Source: Grimontia kaedaensis (lineage in GTDB: Bacteria > Pseudomonadota > Gammaproteobacteria > Enterobacterales > Vibrionaceae). Taken from it: a stretch of 64,000 nt of DNA. Position numbers and translations under genes: made by a program. Below the pieces are notes generated by a model. It was not told the DNA's origin, did no database searches, and saw only the letters and a program-made list of their open reading frames with translations. Each line of letters opens with the position of its first letter. The first letter of the stretch is position 1. The DNA lies in the NCBI RefSeq assembly GCF_023746615.1, contig NZ_CP082275.1, positions 2,542,001 through 2,606,000 of the forward strand. The letters are read 5' to 3'. Positions 1-8,829 of this stretch are shown here, in pieces.

Positions 1-765
1 GGATATGTGCCTGCGTTTTTGATGGCAGCGTCACTGATGATCACCATCGCTTTCATCGCCAAAAAGCGTAACTACAAGCCTTCCCGTGAAAAGCCCGCCT
101 CAGCAAAAGAGCGCTTTCATTATTTTGGGAAAGCCATACCTGCGCTGCTGATCCCATTCGGCATCATCCTGGGTATGCGCTTTGGCCTGTTTACGCCAAC
201 AGAAGCCGGTGCGATTGCGGTGTTGTTATGTACCATCATTGGCCTTTTGATCTATCGCGAGCTTAAACCTCAGCACTTTGTGCAGATCTTGCGGGAAACC
301 ATCCAAGGCACCAGCAGCGTCATGTTTATCATCGTGGGTGCATTGGTCTTCGGTTACTACATGACTCTGGAACAAATTCCCCAGAACGTCGCATCCATGT
401 TGATTGGTCTTACCGATAACAAGTATGCGCTACTGCTGATCATCAACATTCTTCTGCTCGTTGTCGGTATGTTCATTGAAGGCGGTGCGGCGATGATCAT
501 TCTCACGCCACTGCTGCTACCAGCTGTGCTTAACCTTGGCATCAACCCTGTACACTTCGGTATCGTGGTTATCGTGAACATTATGATTGGTGGTGTCACG
601 CCGCCGTTTGGTTCCATGATGTTTACCGTTTGCTCGATACTCAGGGTAAGAATGGTCGACTTTGTGCGTGAAGCAGCCCCTCTGCTGGGCGCATTGTTCG
701 CTGTGTTGATGTTACTGACTTTCTCCGAAGGGTTAGTCATGTTCTTACCGAACTTGTTTAAATAA
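1..765 (+). CDS. TRAP transporter large permease (DctM family), 3' part
   Basis: The reading frame is open from the first base, so the 5' end of the gene lies outside the window; the GTG at 7 is probably internal. About 254 residues are visible. They are very hydrophobic, with several membrane segments. The internal EGGAAMIILTPLLLP and IMIGGVTPPFG stretches are typical of DctM large subunits of tripartite ATP-independent periplasmic transporters, which import organic acids with a periplasmic binding protein and a small DctQ subunit. Those partners would lie upstream, off the window. The substrate cannot be told from this part. A strong hairpin terminator follows at 779. Confidence 0.9.
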   Translation, partial: GYVPAFLMAASLMITIAFIAKKRNYKPSREKPASAKERFHYFGKAIPALLIPFGIILGMRFGLFTPTEAGAIAVLLCTIIGLLIYRELKPQHFVQILRETIQGTSSVMFIIVGALVFGYYMTLEQIPQNVASMLIGLTDNKYALLLIINILLLVVGMFIEGGAAMIILTPLLLPAVLNLGINPVHFGIVVIVNIMIGGVTPPFGSMMFTVCSILRVRMVDFVREAAPLLGALFAVLMLLTFSEGLVMFLPNLFK

Positions 766-778
766 TTCTCCTCACTCT

Positions 779-809
779 AAAGTGCGCCTTATATTGGGCG
801 CACTTTATT
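779..809 (+). terminator. Rho-independent terminator after the TRAP permease
   Basis: A perfect 10-bp stem, AAAGTGCGCC (779-788) with GGCGCACTTT (797-806), has an 8-base loop and is followed by a short T-rich tract. It closes the TRAP transporter operon. Confidence 0.85.
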
Positions 810-991
810 CTCCGCTCACAGATATGTCACCTTCAGGACTTCTCTGCCTCTTATCTCATATTTCAGTCACTTCATAGAGATATGCAATCTAATACTGAAA
901 CAGGTCTCAACGAGTAAGGCGCACCTAGGATTTTCCATACCGTTGAAAACTCAATCAGGACTGCAATAAAAACCCTTATAAGGAGCAGACA

Positions 992-2371
992 ATGGGATTG
1001 CACTTCACCAACAAACAAGACCCAGAAATAGAAGATATTTACGAAGAGGCCCTCTCTCAAACCCAGCTTCCCAAGTATTCTCTTCCCCAACAAAGCCAAT
1101 CACCGGAGCTGATTGCCCAGCTGTTGAAAGATGAGTTGTTGATGGATGGCAACGCGCGCCAGAATTTGGCGACGTTCTGCTCGACCTGGATGGAGCCCAG
1201 TGTTCACGATTTGATGGATGTCTGTATCGACAAAAACATGATCGATAAAGATGAATACCCCCAAACCGCAGAAATTGAAGCCCGCTGTGTTCATATCCTC
1301 GCTAAGCTTTGGAACAGCCCGGAGAGTGACACTACGGTCGGCTGTTCAACCACTGGCTCTTCGGAAGCAGCCATGCTGGGCGGCCTTGCCATGAAATGGA
1401 ACTGGCGAGCGAAACGCGAGGCACAGGGAAAACCCGCCGATAAACCCAATATTGTTTGTGGGCCCGTGCAAATTTGTTGGCACAAATTCGCCCGATACTT
1501 CGATGTGGAAATGCGCGAAATTCCGCTTGATGGTGACGAAGTCTGCATGAACCCAGACAAGCTTTCAGAATATGTCGATGAAAACACCATCGGGGTGGTT
1601 CCGACTCTTGGGGTGACCTACACCTGTGTATTCGAGCCGGTAGAAACCATTTCCAAAAAGCTGGATGAGCTCCAAGCGGAAACCGGTCTCGACATTCCTA
1701 TTCATGTTGACGGCGCTTCAGGTGGATTTATTGCACCTTTTGTTAATCCTGAATTGAAATGGGATTTTAGGTTGCCCCGCGTGGTTTCCATCAATAGCTC
1801 TGGTCACAAATACGGGCTCGCCCCCCTCGGCGTTGGCTGGGTAGTATGGCGCGATAAACAGCATCTTCCGGAAGACTTAGTGTTCAGCGTGGATTATCTC
1901 GGTGGGAACATGCCGACCTTCGCGCTGAACTTCTCGCGGCCAGGTGGGCAAATTGTCGCGCAATACTACAACTTCCTTCGTCTTGGCTTTGATGGCTATA
2001 AAGGCATTCAGACGACGTGTCTGAATACCGCTCAGTGGCTTGCAGATGAGATAGCTAAGATTGGACCCTTCGATCTTTTCTACGACGGTCGTGGAGGCTT
2101 ACCGGCACTGAGCTACAGCCTAAAAGAAGGCGATTGGGGATTTACCCTCTATGACCTCTCTGACCGAATGCGAATGCGAGGTTGGCAAATTGCTTCTTAT
2201 CCTCTTCCTGGCAATCGTCAGGACACTGTCATTCAACGCATTATGATCCGACATGGCGTCAGCAAAGACATGGTTGCGTTGCTACTGGAGGATCTGAAGC
2301 GCTGCGTTGACTACTTCAAGCAATACCCGCAAGTCCACTCTGGTGCGACTTCTACTTTCCACCACGGCTGA
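992..2371 (+). CDS. gadB: Glutamate decarboxylase
   Basis: PLP-dependent decarboxylation of L-glutamate to GABA and CO2, consuming one cytoplasmic proton. The 459 residues are close to E. coli GadB (466). The family blocks [14 protein letters not shown] and [14 protein letters not shown] are present, and the PLP lysine lies in SSGHKYG at about residue 273. The C-terminus ends in STFHHG, matching the tail of E. coli GadB whose penultimate-region histidine (His465) shuts the active site at neutral pH, so pH gating is probably kept. An AAGGAG ribosome site at 980-985 supports the ATG at 992. It is the first gene of an apparent gadB-gadC-glsA operon. Confidence 0.96.
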   Translation: MGLHFTNKQDPEIEDIYEEALSQTQLPKYSLPQQSQSPELIAQLLKDELLMDGNARQNLATFCSTWMEPSVHDLMDVCIDKNMIDKDEYPQTAEIEARCVHILAKLWNSPESDTTVGCSTTGSSEAAMLGGLAMKWNWRAKREAQGKPADKPNIVCGPVQICWHKFARYFDVEMREIPLDGDEVCMNPDKLSEYVDENTIGVVPTLGVTYTCVFEPVETISKKLDELQAETGLDIPIHVDGASGGFIAPFVNPELKWDFRLPRVVSINSSGHKYGLAPLGVGWVVWRDKQHLPEDLVFSVDYLGGNMPTFALNFSRPGGQIVAQYYNFLRLGFDGYKGIQTTCLNTAQWLADEIAKIGPFDLFYDGRGGLPALSYSLKEGDWGFTLYDLSDRMRMRGWQIASYPLPGNRQDTVIQRIMIRHGVSKDMVALLLEDLKRCVDYFKQYPQVHSGATSTFHHG

Positions 2372-2401
2372 TCTTTGTCTTACAGCTCTTTACATCACCC
2401 A

Positions 2402-2427
2402 CTGTCAGGCCAGATCCGGCCTGACAG
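2402..2427 (+). promoter_or_regulatory. Perfect intercistronic hairpin between gadB and gadC
   Basis: CTGTCAGGCC (2402-2411) pairs perfectly with GGCCTGACAG (2418-2427) around a 6-base loop. No T tract follows; instead the gadC ribosome site (AAAGGA, about 2430) begins three bases later. It may be a transcript-processing or stability element, or may modulate gadC translation. It is not a normal terminator. Confidence 0.6.
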
Positions 2428-2443
2428 GTAAAGGACTATCCAA

Positions 2444-4003
2444 ATGAATAACAAAAAAGATTCTTCAGTTGGCGCAAATGAAGTAGGAAAAATCAGCGTC
2501 GTTACCTTCGCGATCATGAATATTGTGGCCGTAGTCAGCCTCAGAGGGCTGCCTGCAGAAGCCGAGTATGGATTGAGCTCAGTGTTCTTCTATGTCTTCG
2601 CTGCGGCATTCTTTCTGGTGCCTGTCTCATTGGTCGCGGCTGAGCTCGCTACAGGCTGGCCCGAAAAAGGCGGCATATTTCGCTGGGTTGGTGAAGCCTT
2701 TGGGCCAAAGCTCGCCTTTATGGCAATGTTCTTGCTCTTCGTTCAGGTGTGCGTTTGGTTTCCCACGGCATTGACGTTTGGTGCTGTTTCGCTGGCCTTT
2801 ATCGGCCCGGACCAAACCTTTGATGCTGCACTATCTGAAAACAAATTCTTCGTTTTGGCTATCGTGCTCGCAATTTACTGGTTCGCAACCTTTGTCGCTT
2901 TTCGCGGGGTAGCAGCCTTTACCTTGCTGTCTAAATGGGGCGGTATCATTGGTACCATTATTCCCGCTATTATCCTGATACTGCTTGGCTTCGCCTTTCT
3001 GTTCAGCGGCGAAAAAATCCAGATTGAAATGGAATGGAAAGACTTGGTGCCTGACCTTTCCAACTTCAACAATGTGGTGCTGGCCGCCAGTATTTTCCTT
3101 TTTTATGCCGGGATGGAGATGAACGCCATCCACGTAAAAGATCTCGATAACCCTACCCGTTCATATCCCCTTGCCATTGGTATGGCGGCATTGGGTACTG
3201 TGGTGATCTTTGTGCTTGGCACACTCGCCATCGCCTTTGTAATCCCAAGTGCAGATATCAACCTGACCCAAAGCCTGTTAGTGGCCTACTTTGACATGTT
3301 CAAATGGGCAGGACTGGGTTTCCTCGGTCCGATTATGGCGATTTGCCTCGCCATTGGCGTGCTGGCTGGGATTGTCACATGGGTTGCAGGCCCATCCACT
3401 GGTTTGCTTGAAGTCGCCAAGGCGGGTTATATGCCAAGGTTCTGGCAGCACACTAACAAGAATGGCATGGCGACCCATATTCTCTTAGTGCAAGGCATCA
3501 TTGTGAGTTTCCTTGCCGTTACCTTCGTGGTTCTGCCGTCGGTAGAAGCGGCTTACCAAATCCTGAGTCAGCTAGCTGCCGTTATCTACCTCACTCTGTA
3601 TATGCTGATGTTCTCAGCGGCGATTTACCTCCGCTTCAGTCAGCCCAACCGACCCCGCCCCTATCGTGTGCCGGGAGGAAAGAAAGGTTTGTATGTGTTT
3701 GCCGGGGTGGGTTTTACCAGCTCGGCGATTGCCTTCGCGTTCAGCTTTATCCCACCCAGTCAGATTGCTGTGGGTAGCCCAACAACCTTTATTTCTATCC
3801 TTGTTGGCCTCAGTCTGGTGTTCGCGATTATTCCTTTTCTGATATATGCCGCGAGGAAACCGCACTGGCGGAGCGAAAACTCAGACTTTGCACCATTTAC
3901 ATGGCAGGTAGAGGGTGTGCATCCTGGCATTGAAAATCATTCAGACCGACACACGGAATCTGTCACCGAAATGCATCGAGAAGGAAAAGGAGACGCGCAA
4001 TGA
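2444..4003 (+). CDS. gadC: Glutamate:GABA antiporter (APC superfamily)
   Basis: This inner-membrane exchanger would import glutamate and export GABA made by the upstream decarboxylase. It has 519 residues (E. coli GadC 511) with about 12 membrane segments. The N-terminal region contains GLPAEAEYGLSSVFFY and ELATGWPEKGGIFRW, which are characteristic of GadC. The last 50 or so residues are hydrophilic and histidine-bearing (HPGIENHSDRHTE), in the place of the C-terminal plug that blocks E. coli GadC at neutral pH. Its stop codon overlaps the glsA start (ATGA at 4000-4003), indicating translational coupling. Confidence 0.93.
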   Translation: MNNKKDSSVGANEVGKISVVTFAIMNIVAVVSLRGLPAEAEYGLSSVFFYVFAAAFFLVPVSLVAAELATGWPEKGGIFRWVGEAFGPKLAFMAMFLLFVQVCVWFPTALTFGAVSLAFIGPDQTFDAALSENKFFVLAIVLAIYWFATFVAFRGVAAFTLLSKWGGIIGTIIPAIILILLGFAFLFSGEKIQIEMEWKDLVPDLSNFNNVVLAASIFLFYAGMEMNAIHVKDLDNPTRSYPLAIGMAALGTVVIFVLGTLAIAFVIPSADINLTQSLLVAYFDMFKWAGLGFLGPIMAICLAIGVLAGIVTWVAGPSTGLLEVAKAGYMPRFWQHTNKNGMATHILLVQGIIVSFLAVTFVVLPSVEAAYQILSQLAAVIYLTLYMLMFSAAIYLRFSQPNRPRPYRVPGGKKGLYVFAGVGFTSSAIAFAFSFIPPSQIAVGSPTTFISILVGLSLVFAIIPFLIYAARKPHWRSENSDFAPFTWQVEGVHPGIENHSDRHTESVTEMHREGKGDAQ

Positions 4004-4938
4004 GTCATCTACCTTCCGCCAGCGAGCTTCAGGCTTTGGTTAACGATACTTACCATCAGTTTCGCGATCTCCCCGGTGGTGAGAATGCCAGTTACATTCC
4101 TTATCTTGCTTCAGTTCCTTCAGAACTAGCAGCTTTAGTCGTGGTCACGGCTGATGGTGACGTTTATCAAGCTGGCGACAGTGACTTTGGCTTTGCCATT
4201 GAATCCATATCCAAAGTGGTGACGCTGGCTTTGCTGATGGAAGATGTCGGATCCGAAACGGTTCGTGAAAAGATTGGAGCGGAACCTACTGGCCTTCCAT
4301 TCAATTCCGTCTTGGCTTTATGTGAACATCAAGACAAGCCTCTCTCTCCGTTGGTCAATGCGGGCGCAATGGCCAGTGTCAGCTTGTTAACAGCAGATAA
4401 TCCAGAACAAAGGTGGCAACGCATTCTGGACATGCAGCGTCGAATCAGCGCGGGAAACGTGACACTGTCAGAGGAAATCAACCAATCTGAACAAACCACC
4501 AATTTCCATAACCGTGGCATCGCATGGCTGCTTTACGCCGCGGGGAACTGTTACTGCGATCCGATGGAAGCTTGCGAGGTTTACACCAGACAGTGCTCCA
4601 CACTCGTCACGTGTAAAGACCTGGCTGTGCTAGCCGCCACATTTGCAAACAAAGGTGTCAATCCACTATCTGGTGATCAGGTTATGTCCCGAGACAATGT
4701 GGCACCTTTACTCGCAGAGATGACCATGGAAGGTTTATATGACTACTCCGGTGACTGGGCATTTGAAGTGGGTCTTCCCGGCAAAAGTGGCGTGGGTGGA
4801 GGATTGCTTGCCGTTGCTCCGGGGAAATGTGGCATTGCGGCATTCTCTCCGCCCTTGGATGAATCCGGCAACAGTGTGCGCGGGCAGAGGATGATTGCGG
4901 AACTCGCGAAAGCACTCAATCTAAATATCTACCGATAG
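4000..4938 (+). CDS. glsA: Glutaminase (serine-dependent, GlsA/YbaS family)
   Basis: Hydrolyses L-glutamine to glutamate and ammonia. The 312 residues match the usual length of about 310. The catalytic SxxK motif is seen in FAIESISKV, and the family blocks PLVNAGAMAS, NRGIAWLLYAAGN and LPGKSGVGGG are all present. The gene overlaps gadC by four bases. In E. coli the YbaS glutaminase works with GadC in glutamine-dependent acid resistance: ammonia takes up a proton and the glutamate feeds GadB. Here all three steps are encoded in one operon. A terminator follows at 4956. Confidence 0.94.
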   Translation: MSHLPSASELQALVNDTYHQFRDLPGGENASYIPYLASVPSELAALVVVTADGDVYQAGDSDFGFAIESISKVVTLALLMEDVGSETVREKIGAEPTGLPFNSVLALCEHQDKPLSPLVNAGAMASVSLLTADNPEQRWQRILDMQRRISAGNVTLSEEINQSEQTTNFHNRGIAWLLYAAGNCYCDPMEACEVYTRQCSTLVTCKDLAVLAATFANKGVNPLSGDQVMSRDNVAPLLAEMTMEGLYDYSGDWAFEVGLPGKSGVGGGLLAVAPGKCGIAAFSPPLDESGNSVRGQRMIAELAKALNLNIYR

Positions 4939-4955
4939 CGTTGGAATGTATGCAG

Positions 4956-4986
4956 AAAAATGGCCTGATTATCAGGCCATTTTTTC
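4956..4986. terminator. Bidirectional terminator between glsA and the cinA-like gene
   Basis: AAAAATGGCCTGAT (4956-4969) and ATCAGGCCATTTTT (4971-4984) are exact inverse complements, with A and T runs on the two sides. It serves the gad operon on the plus strand and overlaps the 3' end of the convergent cinA-like gene. Confidence 0.85.
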
Positions 4987-6244
4987 ATTGTTCAGGGTCT
5001 TGTGCTTCCTCGACGGGAATATGAAGCGATTCCAACGTCACAAGAGAGGCAATCTCTGGGAACATGTTTTGACCGGTTAGATAACGTCTCAACAGGTCGA
5101 GCAACATGGTGCTGCAGTAAATCCGAAAGTTCTCCGGTGTCTGGTTGCGACGGGGCTTCACGATCACTCCCCAATCGCCCTCCTGAGAAGACAAACCAAG
5201 AGCTACTCTGTCTGCTTCAAGATTTCCGCAAGCAAGACCAATATTGGCACCGGCATTTTCACGGGAAGCAGCAGCCATGGCGAGCACAGCAGCCAGCGGA
5301 TTGTAATCTCCATCTGCTGTCAGTGTTGATTCATTCAACACCCAAGACTGGACAAGTGCTTGGCGCGTATCGTCATCTTGGTTCAGCCAATTGGTGAGAT
5401 AACCACCAGAGAATTTTTCGGCTACAGCCAGAGTGAGACCACAGTCCTCGAGCAATACACCTACAGATTCCAGCATGGGAAGGCCATCACCTACCATCAA
5501 ATCACCAAGGACATTACGCACACCATCAGCCACCAGCGAGATATCCGAGTGTTGTCGTGGTGAGAACACTTTCACTTCAATGAAAGGTAAGGCGGAACGG
5601 TAGCCTAACTCGAAACCTTCCGGTAACGCCAATGATTCAAGCTTGTCGTTCAGTAGAGACTCAGAGAAGCCAAAAGTATAGAAGCGGTTAATTTCCCGGC
5701 GGTAAGTATTGGGGAAGCGCTCTTGAAGCCTTGGCAGAATTTCGTTATCGAACATCTGCTTGAACTCACTCGGCACACCTGGGGTGAAGAAGAAAAGACA
5801 ATCATTAAGTCCGGCAGCAAATCCACATGCACTGCCTACAGGGTTATCTACCAACTCGCTGCCTTCGGGTAACATTGCCTGTTTGATGTTGCTTTTAGGC
5901 ATTGTCTTGCCGTTCTTTTCAAAACGGTTTTTTAACTCCGTCAGCCAAAGGCTGTTCAGTTCGAGATCGACGTCCATCGCCATTGCCATGGCTTCTGTAG
6001 TCAGGTCATCCGTGGTTGGCCCAAGACCACCATTGACGATCACCACATCAGACACCTGACTACATCTAACTAGCTCAATGGCGATGTCATCCAGAGCATC
6101 TCCCACCGTCACACGGCGGTGCATAGCGAACCCTTCCTCAAAGCAGCGTCTAGACAGCCAAGCCGCATTGGTATCGGTGATGTCTCCGTGAAGCACTTCC
6201 TCACCAGTGCTGAGCATTGCAACTCGAAGTTTGCTGTGTTCCAC
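4985..6244 (-). CDS. CinA-like protein with degenerate amidohydrolase domain
   Basis: 419 residues in two parts. Residues 1 to about 170 are a MoCF/COG1058 domain (LSTGEEVLHGDITDTNAAWL and GGLGPTTDDLT), as in CinA proteins that hydrolyse ADP-ribose-type pyrophosphates. The C-terminal part occupies the place of the PncC nicotinamide-nucleotide amidase, but the usual A-E-S-x-T-G-G core reads AEKFSGG, so the catalytic serine is missing. E. coli YfaY shows a similar architecture with a decayed amidase domain. It is probably not an active amidase. The gene stands alone and runs opposite to the gad operon. Confidence 0.85.
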   Translation of the reverse strand: MEHSKLRVAMLSTGEEVLHGDITDTNAAWLSRRCFEEGFAMHRRVTVGDALDDIAIELVRCSQVSDVVIVNGGLGPTTDDLTTEAMAMAMDVDLELNSLWLTELKNRFEKNGKTMPKSNIKQAMLPEGSELVDNPVGSACGFAAGLNDCLFFFTPGVPSEFKQMFDNEILPRLQERFPNTYRREINRFYTFGFSESLLNDKLESLALPEGFELGYRSALPFIEVKVFSPRQHSDISLVADGVRNVLGDLMVGDGLPMLESVGVLLEDCGLTLAVAEKFSGGYLTNWLNQDDDTRQALVQSWVLNESTLTADGDYNPLAAVLAMAAASRENAGANIGLACGNLEADRVALGLSSQEGDWGVIVKPRRNQTPENFRIYCSTMLLDLLRRYLTGQNMFPEIASLVTLESLHIPVEEAQDPEQ

Positions 6245-6488
6245 CGATATCTCCTTGTTCGGACTGTATTAATACTCAAACGTTATCAGGAAGCCCGTTC
6301 AAGCACAAAAAATACTCACCAGATACGATTCAAATTCAACGTGCTTTCACAGCTTGGATGAACAACTTCAATCGCAAATAAATAATTACATCAACCGTAC
6401 CTTAATGCTTACATTTATCTTTACAGCAAAATAGAATTCTATATTCTGGCGTGGCAACAGAAGTATCAACCCGGTTCCATGCCAATTT

Positions 6489-6506
6489 CGTAAATATATC
6501 ATTACA
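6489..6506 (+). promoter_or_regulatory. Candidate TyrR box upstream of the aromatic permease
   Basis: CGTAAATATATCATTACA matches the TyrR consensus TGTAAA-N6-TTTACA at 10 of 12 positions and keeps the essential G-N14-C spacing (G6490, C6505). It lies 11 bases before the start codon, a position suited to repression. The proposal is strengthened by the product, an aromatic amino acid transporter. Confidence 0.5.
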
Positions 6507-6517
6507 AGAAGTCGACT

Positions 6518-7705
6518 ATGCGCAGTAAAGTTTTAGGAAGCATTCTCATTATTGCTAGCACCACCATCGGAGCCGGTATGTTGGCACTCCCCCTTGCATC
6601 GGCCGGGCTGGGATTCACACAGTCCATTTTCCTGATGTTCGCCATGTGGATGCTGATGAGCTATACCGCATTATTAATGCTAGAGGTTCACCAACATGCA
6701 CCAGCAAACGCGACCCTAAATAGTCTGGCACGACAATTCCTTGGCAAAAAAGGACAGTGGGTTGCAACGGCCGCCACATTGTTTCTACTTTACGCACTTT
6801 GCGCCGCTTACATTGCGGGCGGTGGTAGCCAGTTCCATAACAAATTGTCTGCACTCAGGATGGCAGAGTCGCTTCCTCAGAATACTGGGATTGTGCTGTT
6901 TACTGTGCTGGTCGCTACCGTCGTCATGTTAGGTACCCAAAAGGTAGATGTGATTAACCGCGGACTGTTTTTACTCAAAGTCGTATTGCTCGGTCTTTCT
7001 CTTGCCTTACTACTTCCGTTAGGCAAGAGTCAGAATCTGGTGTCTCTACCTCTTCAAGAAGGCTTACTCATCGCAGCGATTCCAGTCATGTTCACTTCAT
7101 TTGGCTTTCATGGCAGCATCCCTTCAGTGGTCGCCTACACTGGGCTTAACATTAAAGTACTAAGAAAAGTCATGCTGATTGGGTCAGCACTACCTCTGGT
7201 TATCTACGTACTTTGGCAAGCCGCAAGTTTTGGTGTATTAGGGGCGTCAACGCTTTCTCAAAACTCTAATCTGGGGATGTTCATTCAATCTATCAGTGCG
7301 GCGGTAGATTCCACGCGCATCGCCAATGCGATTCCTCTATTCGCTGATCTGGCTCTCGCGACTTCCTTTCTGGGCGTGAGTCTGGGTCTCTTTGACTTCA
7401 TGGCTGATATGTTGAAACGCCCAGCATCTACAAAAGGCCGAATTCAAACTGGTTTAGTGACTTTTATCCCTCCCATGCTGGTCGCTTTGTTTTACCCGCA
7501 AGGATTCATTGCAGCTTTAGGTTTTGCCTCCATAGCATTGGTCATTTTGGCTGTCGTACTTCCCGTTTTAATGGCTCTGAAAGTGCGCCGTTTAGGTTTA
7601 AATCGCGACCAATATCAAGTTTCCGGTGGAAAAGTAGCCCTTTCCGTTGCTATGATTAGCGGCCTTTCCGTGATTGCCTCACAATTAGCACACGGTATTG
7701 GGTAG
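6518..7705 (+). CDS. Aromatic amino acid permease (HAAAP family, TyrP-like)
   Basis: An inner-membrane, proton-driven importer of tyrosine or tryptophan. Its 395 residues are close to E. coli TyrP (403) and it has about 11 membrane segments. The N-terminus carries the family signature TTIGAGMLALPLASAGLGF, and FTSFGFHGSIPSVVAY is also typical. TyrP, Mtr and TnaB cannot be separated reliably from sequence alone; TyrP-like is the best guess. It is monocistronic, with an AT-rich upstream region of about 270 bp containing a TyrR-box candidate. Confidence 0.9.
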   Translation: MRSKVLGSILIIASTTIGAGMLALPLASAGLGFTQSIFLMFAMWMLMSYTALLMLEVHQHAPANATLNSLARQFLGKKGQWVATAATLFLLYALCAAYIAGGGSQFHNKLSALRMAESLPQNTGIVLFTVLVATVVMLGTQKVDVINRGLFLLKVVLLGLSLALLLPLGKSQNLVSLPLQEGLLIAAIPVMFTSFGFHGSIPSVVAYTGLNIKVLRKVMLIGSALPLVIYVLWQAASFGVLGASTLSQNSNLGMFIQSISAAVDSTRIANAIPLFADLALATSFLGVSLGLFDFMADMLKRPASTKGRIQTGLVTFIPPMLVALFYPQGFIAALGFASIALVILAVVLPVLMALKVRRLGLNRDQYQVSGGKVALSVAMISGLSVIASQLAHGIG

Positions 7706-7853
7706 TAACCATATGTATCGGTGCCGTTCAGAAAGGACGTACTGAATCGCATCGACGGACGAAAATTCGTCTAACTCAAGAATTTATATGCCAGACCACT
7801 CGCACAATTTGTCGCGATGAGGTTTGGCATTTTGTTTGTGTGGGAGATCCTAC

Positions 7854-8741
7854 GTGCGCTTTCGCTCTACTATCGCAGCCGCCGCTTTATTTGTAACTCA
7901 TTCTGTCTCTGCATTCGATGCGTCCACCATCAACTTCGAGCAGCAGGCCTATGTCTACAACAACCAGTTGAATTACAGCCACACTGCGCTGGAGACAGAC
8001 AAGCCTATCCAGAACGGGTATTCTTTTGATGTAAATGAGTACCGTTCACAAGGACTGCCTCGTTACCTATCTACCTCTTCCGGTAAAGACTGGGATTACC
8101 TGATGGGTCAGACCTACACCATTCTTGGCCTAAGTGTGGCAACTGTTGGCCTGATGACTTTCTTGCCTGAAAGCGTCACCAACTGGACAGCAGAAGATCG
8201 TGACTTTTCCAACCTTGGTAAAAAGTGGTGGGACAACGTATCTGAAGGTCCTGTCTGGGATAAAGACGACCACTACCTGAACTATGTGATGCACCCTTAT
8301 TTTGGTGGTGTTTACTACACCGCTGCGCGTCACTCTGGCTTCAACGAGTTTGAGTCTTTCCTTTACTCGTTCACCATGTCGACTTTTTTCTGGGAATACG
8401 GTGTGGAAGCCTTTGCAGAAGTTCCTTCGATTCAGGACATCATCGTCACACCTTTGTTTGGTGCGGCTGTCGGTGAGTGGATGTATCTGACCGAACAAAA
8501 CATTGTTGCTGACGGCGGCGAAGTTTTAGGTTCAGATACGCTGGGTGGCGTCAGCCTGTTCCTGTTGAACCCTGTAGGTCACATCCACGGTTGGGTAACC
8601 AACTTGTGGCAAGGCGACACTGACGTTCGCATGAACTATGACCCATGGTTCAACAACCAGGAAGCAGCGCGTTATGCGGCAGATGCGGGTACGCCATATG
8701 ACAGCCAGTTCATTGGTATGCAGGTCAGCCTAAAGTTTTAA
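7854..8741 (+). CDS. DUF3943 family exported protein
   Basis: A protein of unknown function, probably in the envelope. I place the start at GTG 7854, preceded by GGGAGA at 7842-7847, because it gives a clean signal peptide (RFRSTIAAAALFVTHSVSA) and a 295-residue protein; an in-frame TTG at 7824 would add ten odd residues. The mature protein is rich in Trp, Tyr, Phe and Asp. It holds the DUF3943 core (HPYFGGVYYTAARHSGF, then FWEYGVEAFAEVPSIQD and GEWMY), where conserved Glu and Arg residues lie in hydrophobic stretches. The last residue is Phe, common in outer-membrane proteins. It has its own terminator. Confidence 0.8.
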   Translation: MRFRSTIAAAALFVTHSVSAFDASTINFEQQAYVYNNQLNYSHTALETDKPIQNGYSFDVNEYRSQGLPRYLSTSSGKDWDYLMGQTYTILGLSVATVGLMTFLPESVTNWTAEDRDFSNLGKKWWDNVSEGPVWDKDDHYLNYVMHPYFGGVYYTAARHSGFNEFESFLYSFTMSTFFWEYGVEAFAEVPSIQDIIVTPLFGAAVGEWMYLTEQNIVADGGEVLGSDTLGGVSLFLLNPVGHIHGWVTNLWQGDTDVRMNYDPWFNNQEAARYAADAGTPYDSQFIGMQVSLKF

Positions 8742-8760
8742 AGGGCCTTTGAGCCATGAG

Positions 8761-8789
8761 AAAAGCCAGCGATTATCGCTGGCTTTTTT
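8761..8789 (+). terminator. Terminator after the DUF3943 gene
   Basis: AAAAGCCAGCGAT and ATCGCTGGCTTTTTT form a near-perfect stem with almost no loop, followed by a run of six T. Confidence 0.85.
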
Positions 8790-8829
8790 GCATCTGTGAA
8801 ACTGGCAAAGCACCTCTGGTTTAAGTCGA

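Noticed and set aside
943..971. Sigma-70 promoter for gadB (TTGAAA with ATAAAA at 17 bp)
   Set aside because: The -10 match is poor; acid-induced genes may use other regulation, so no promoter is called.
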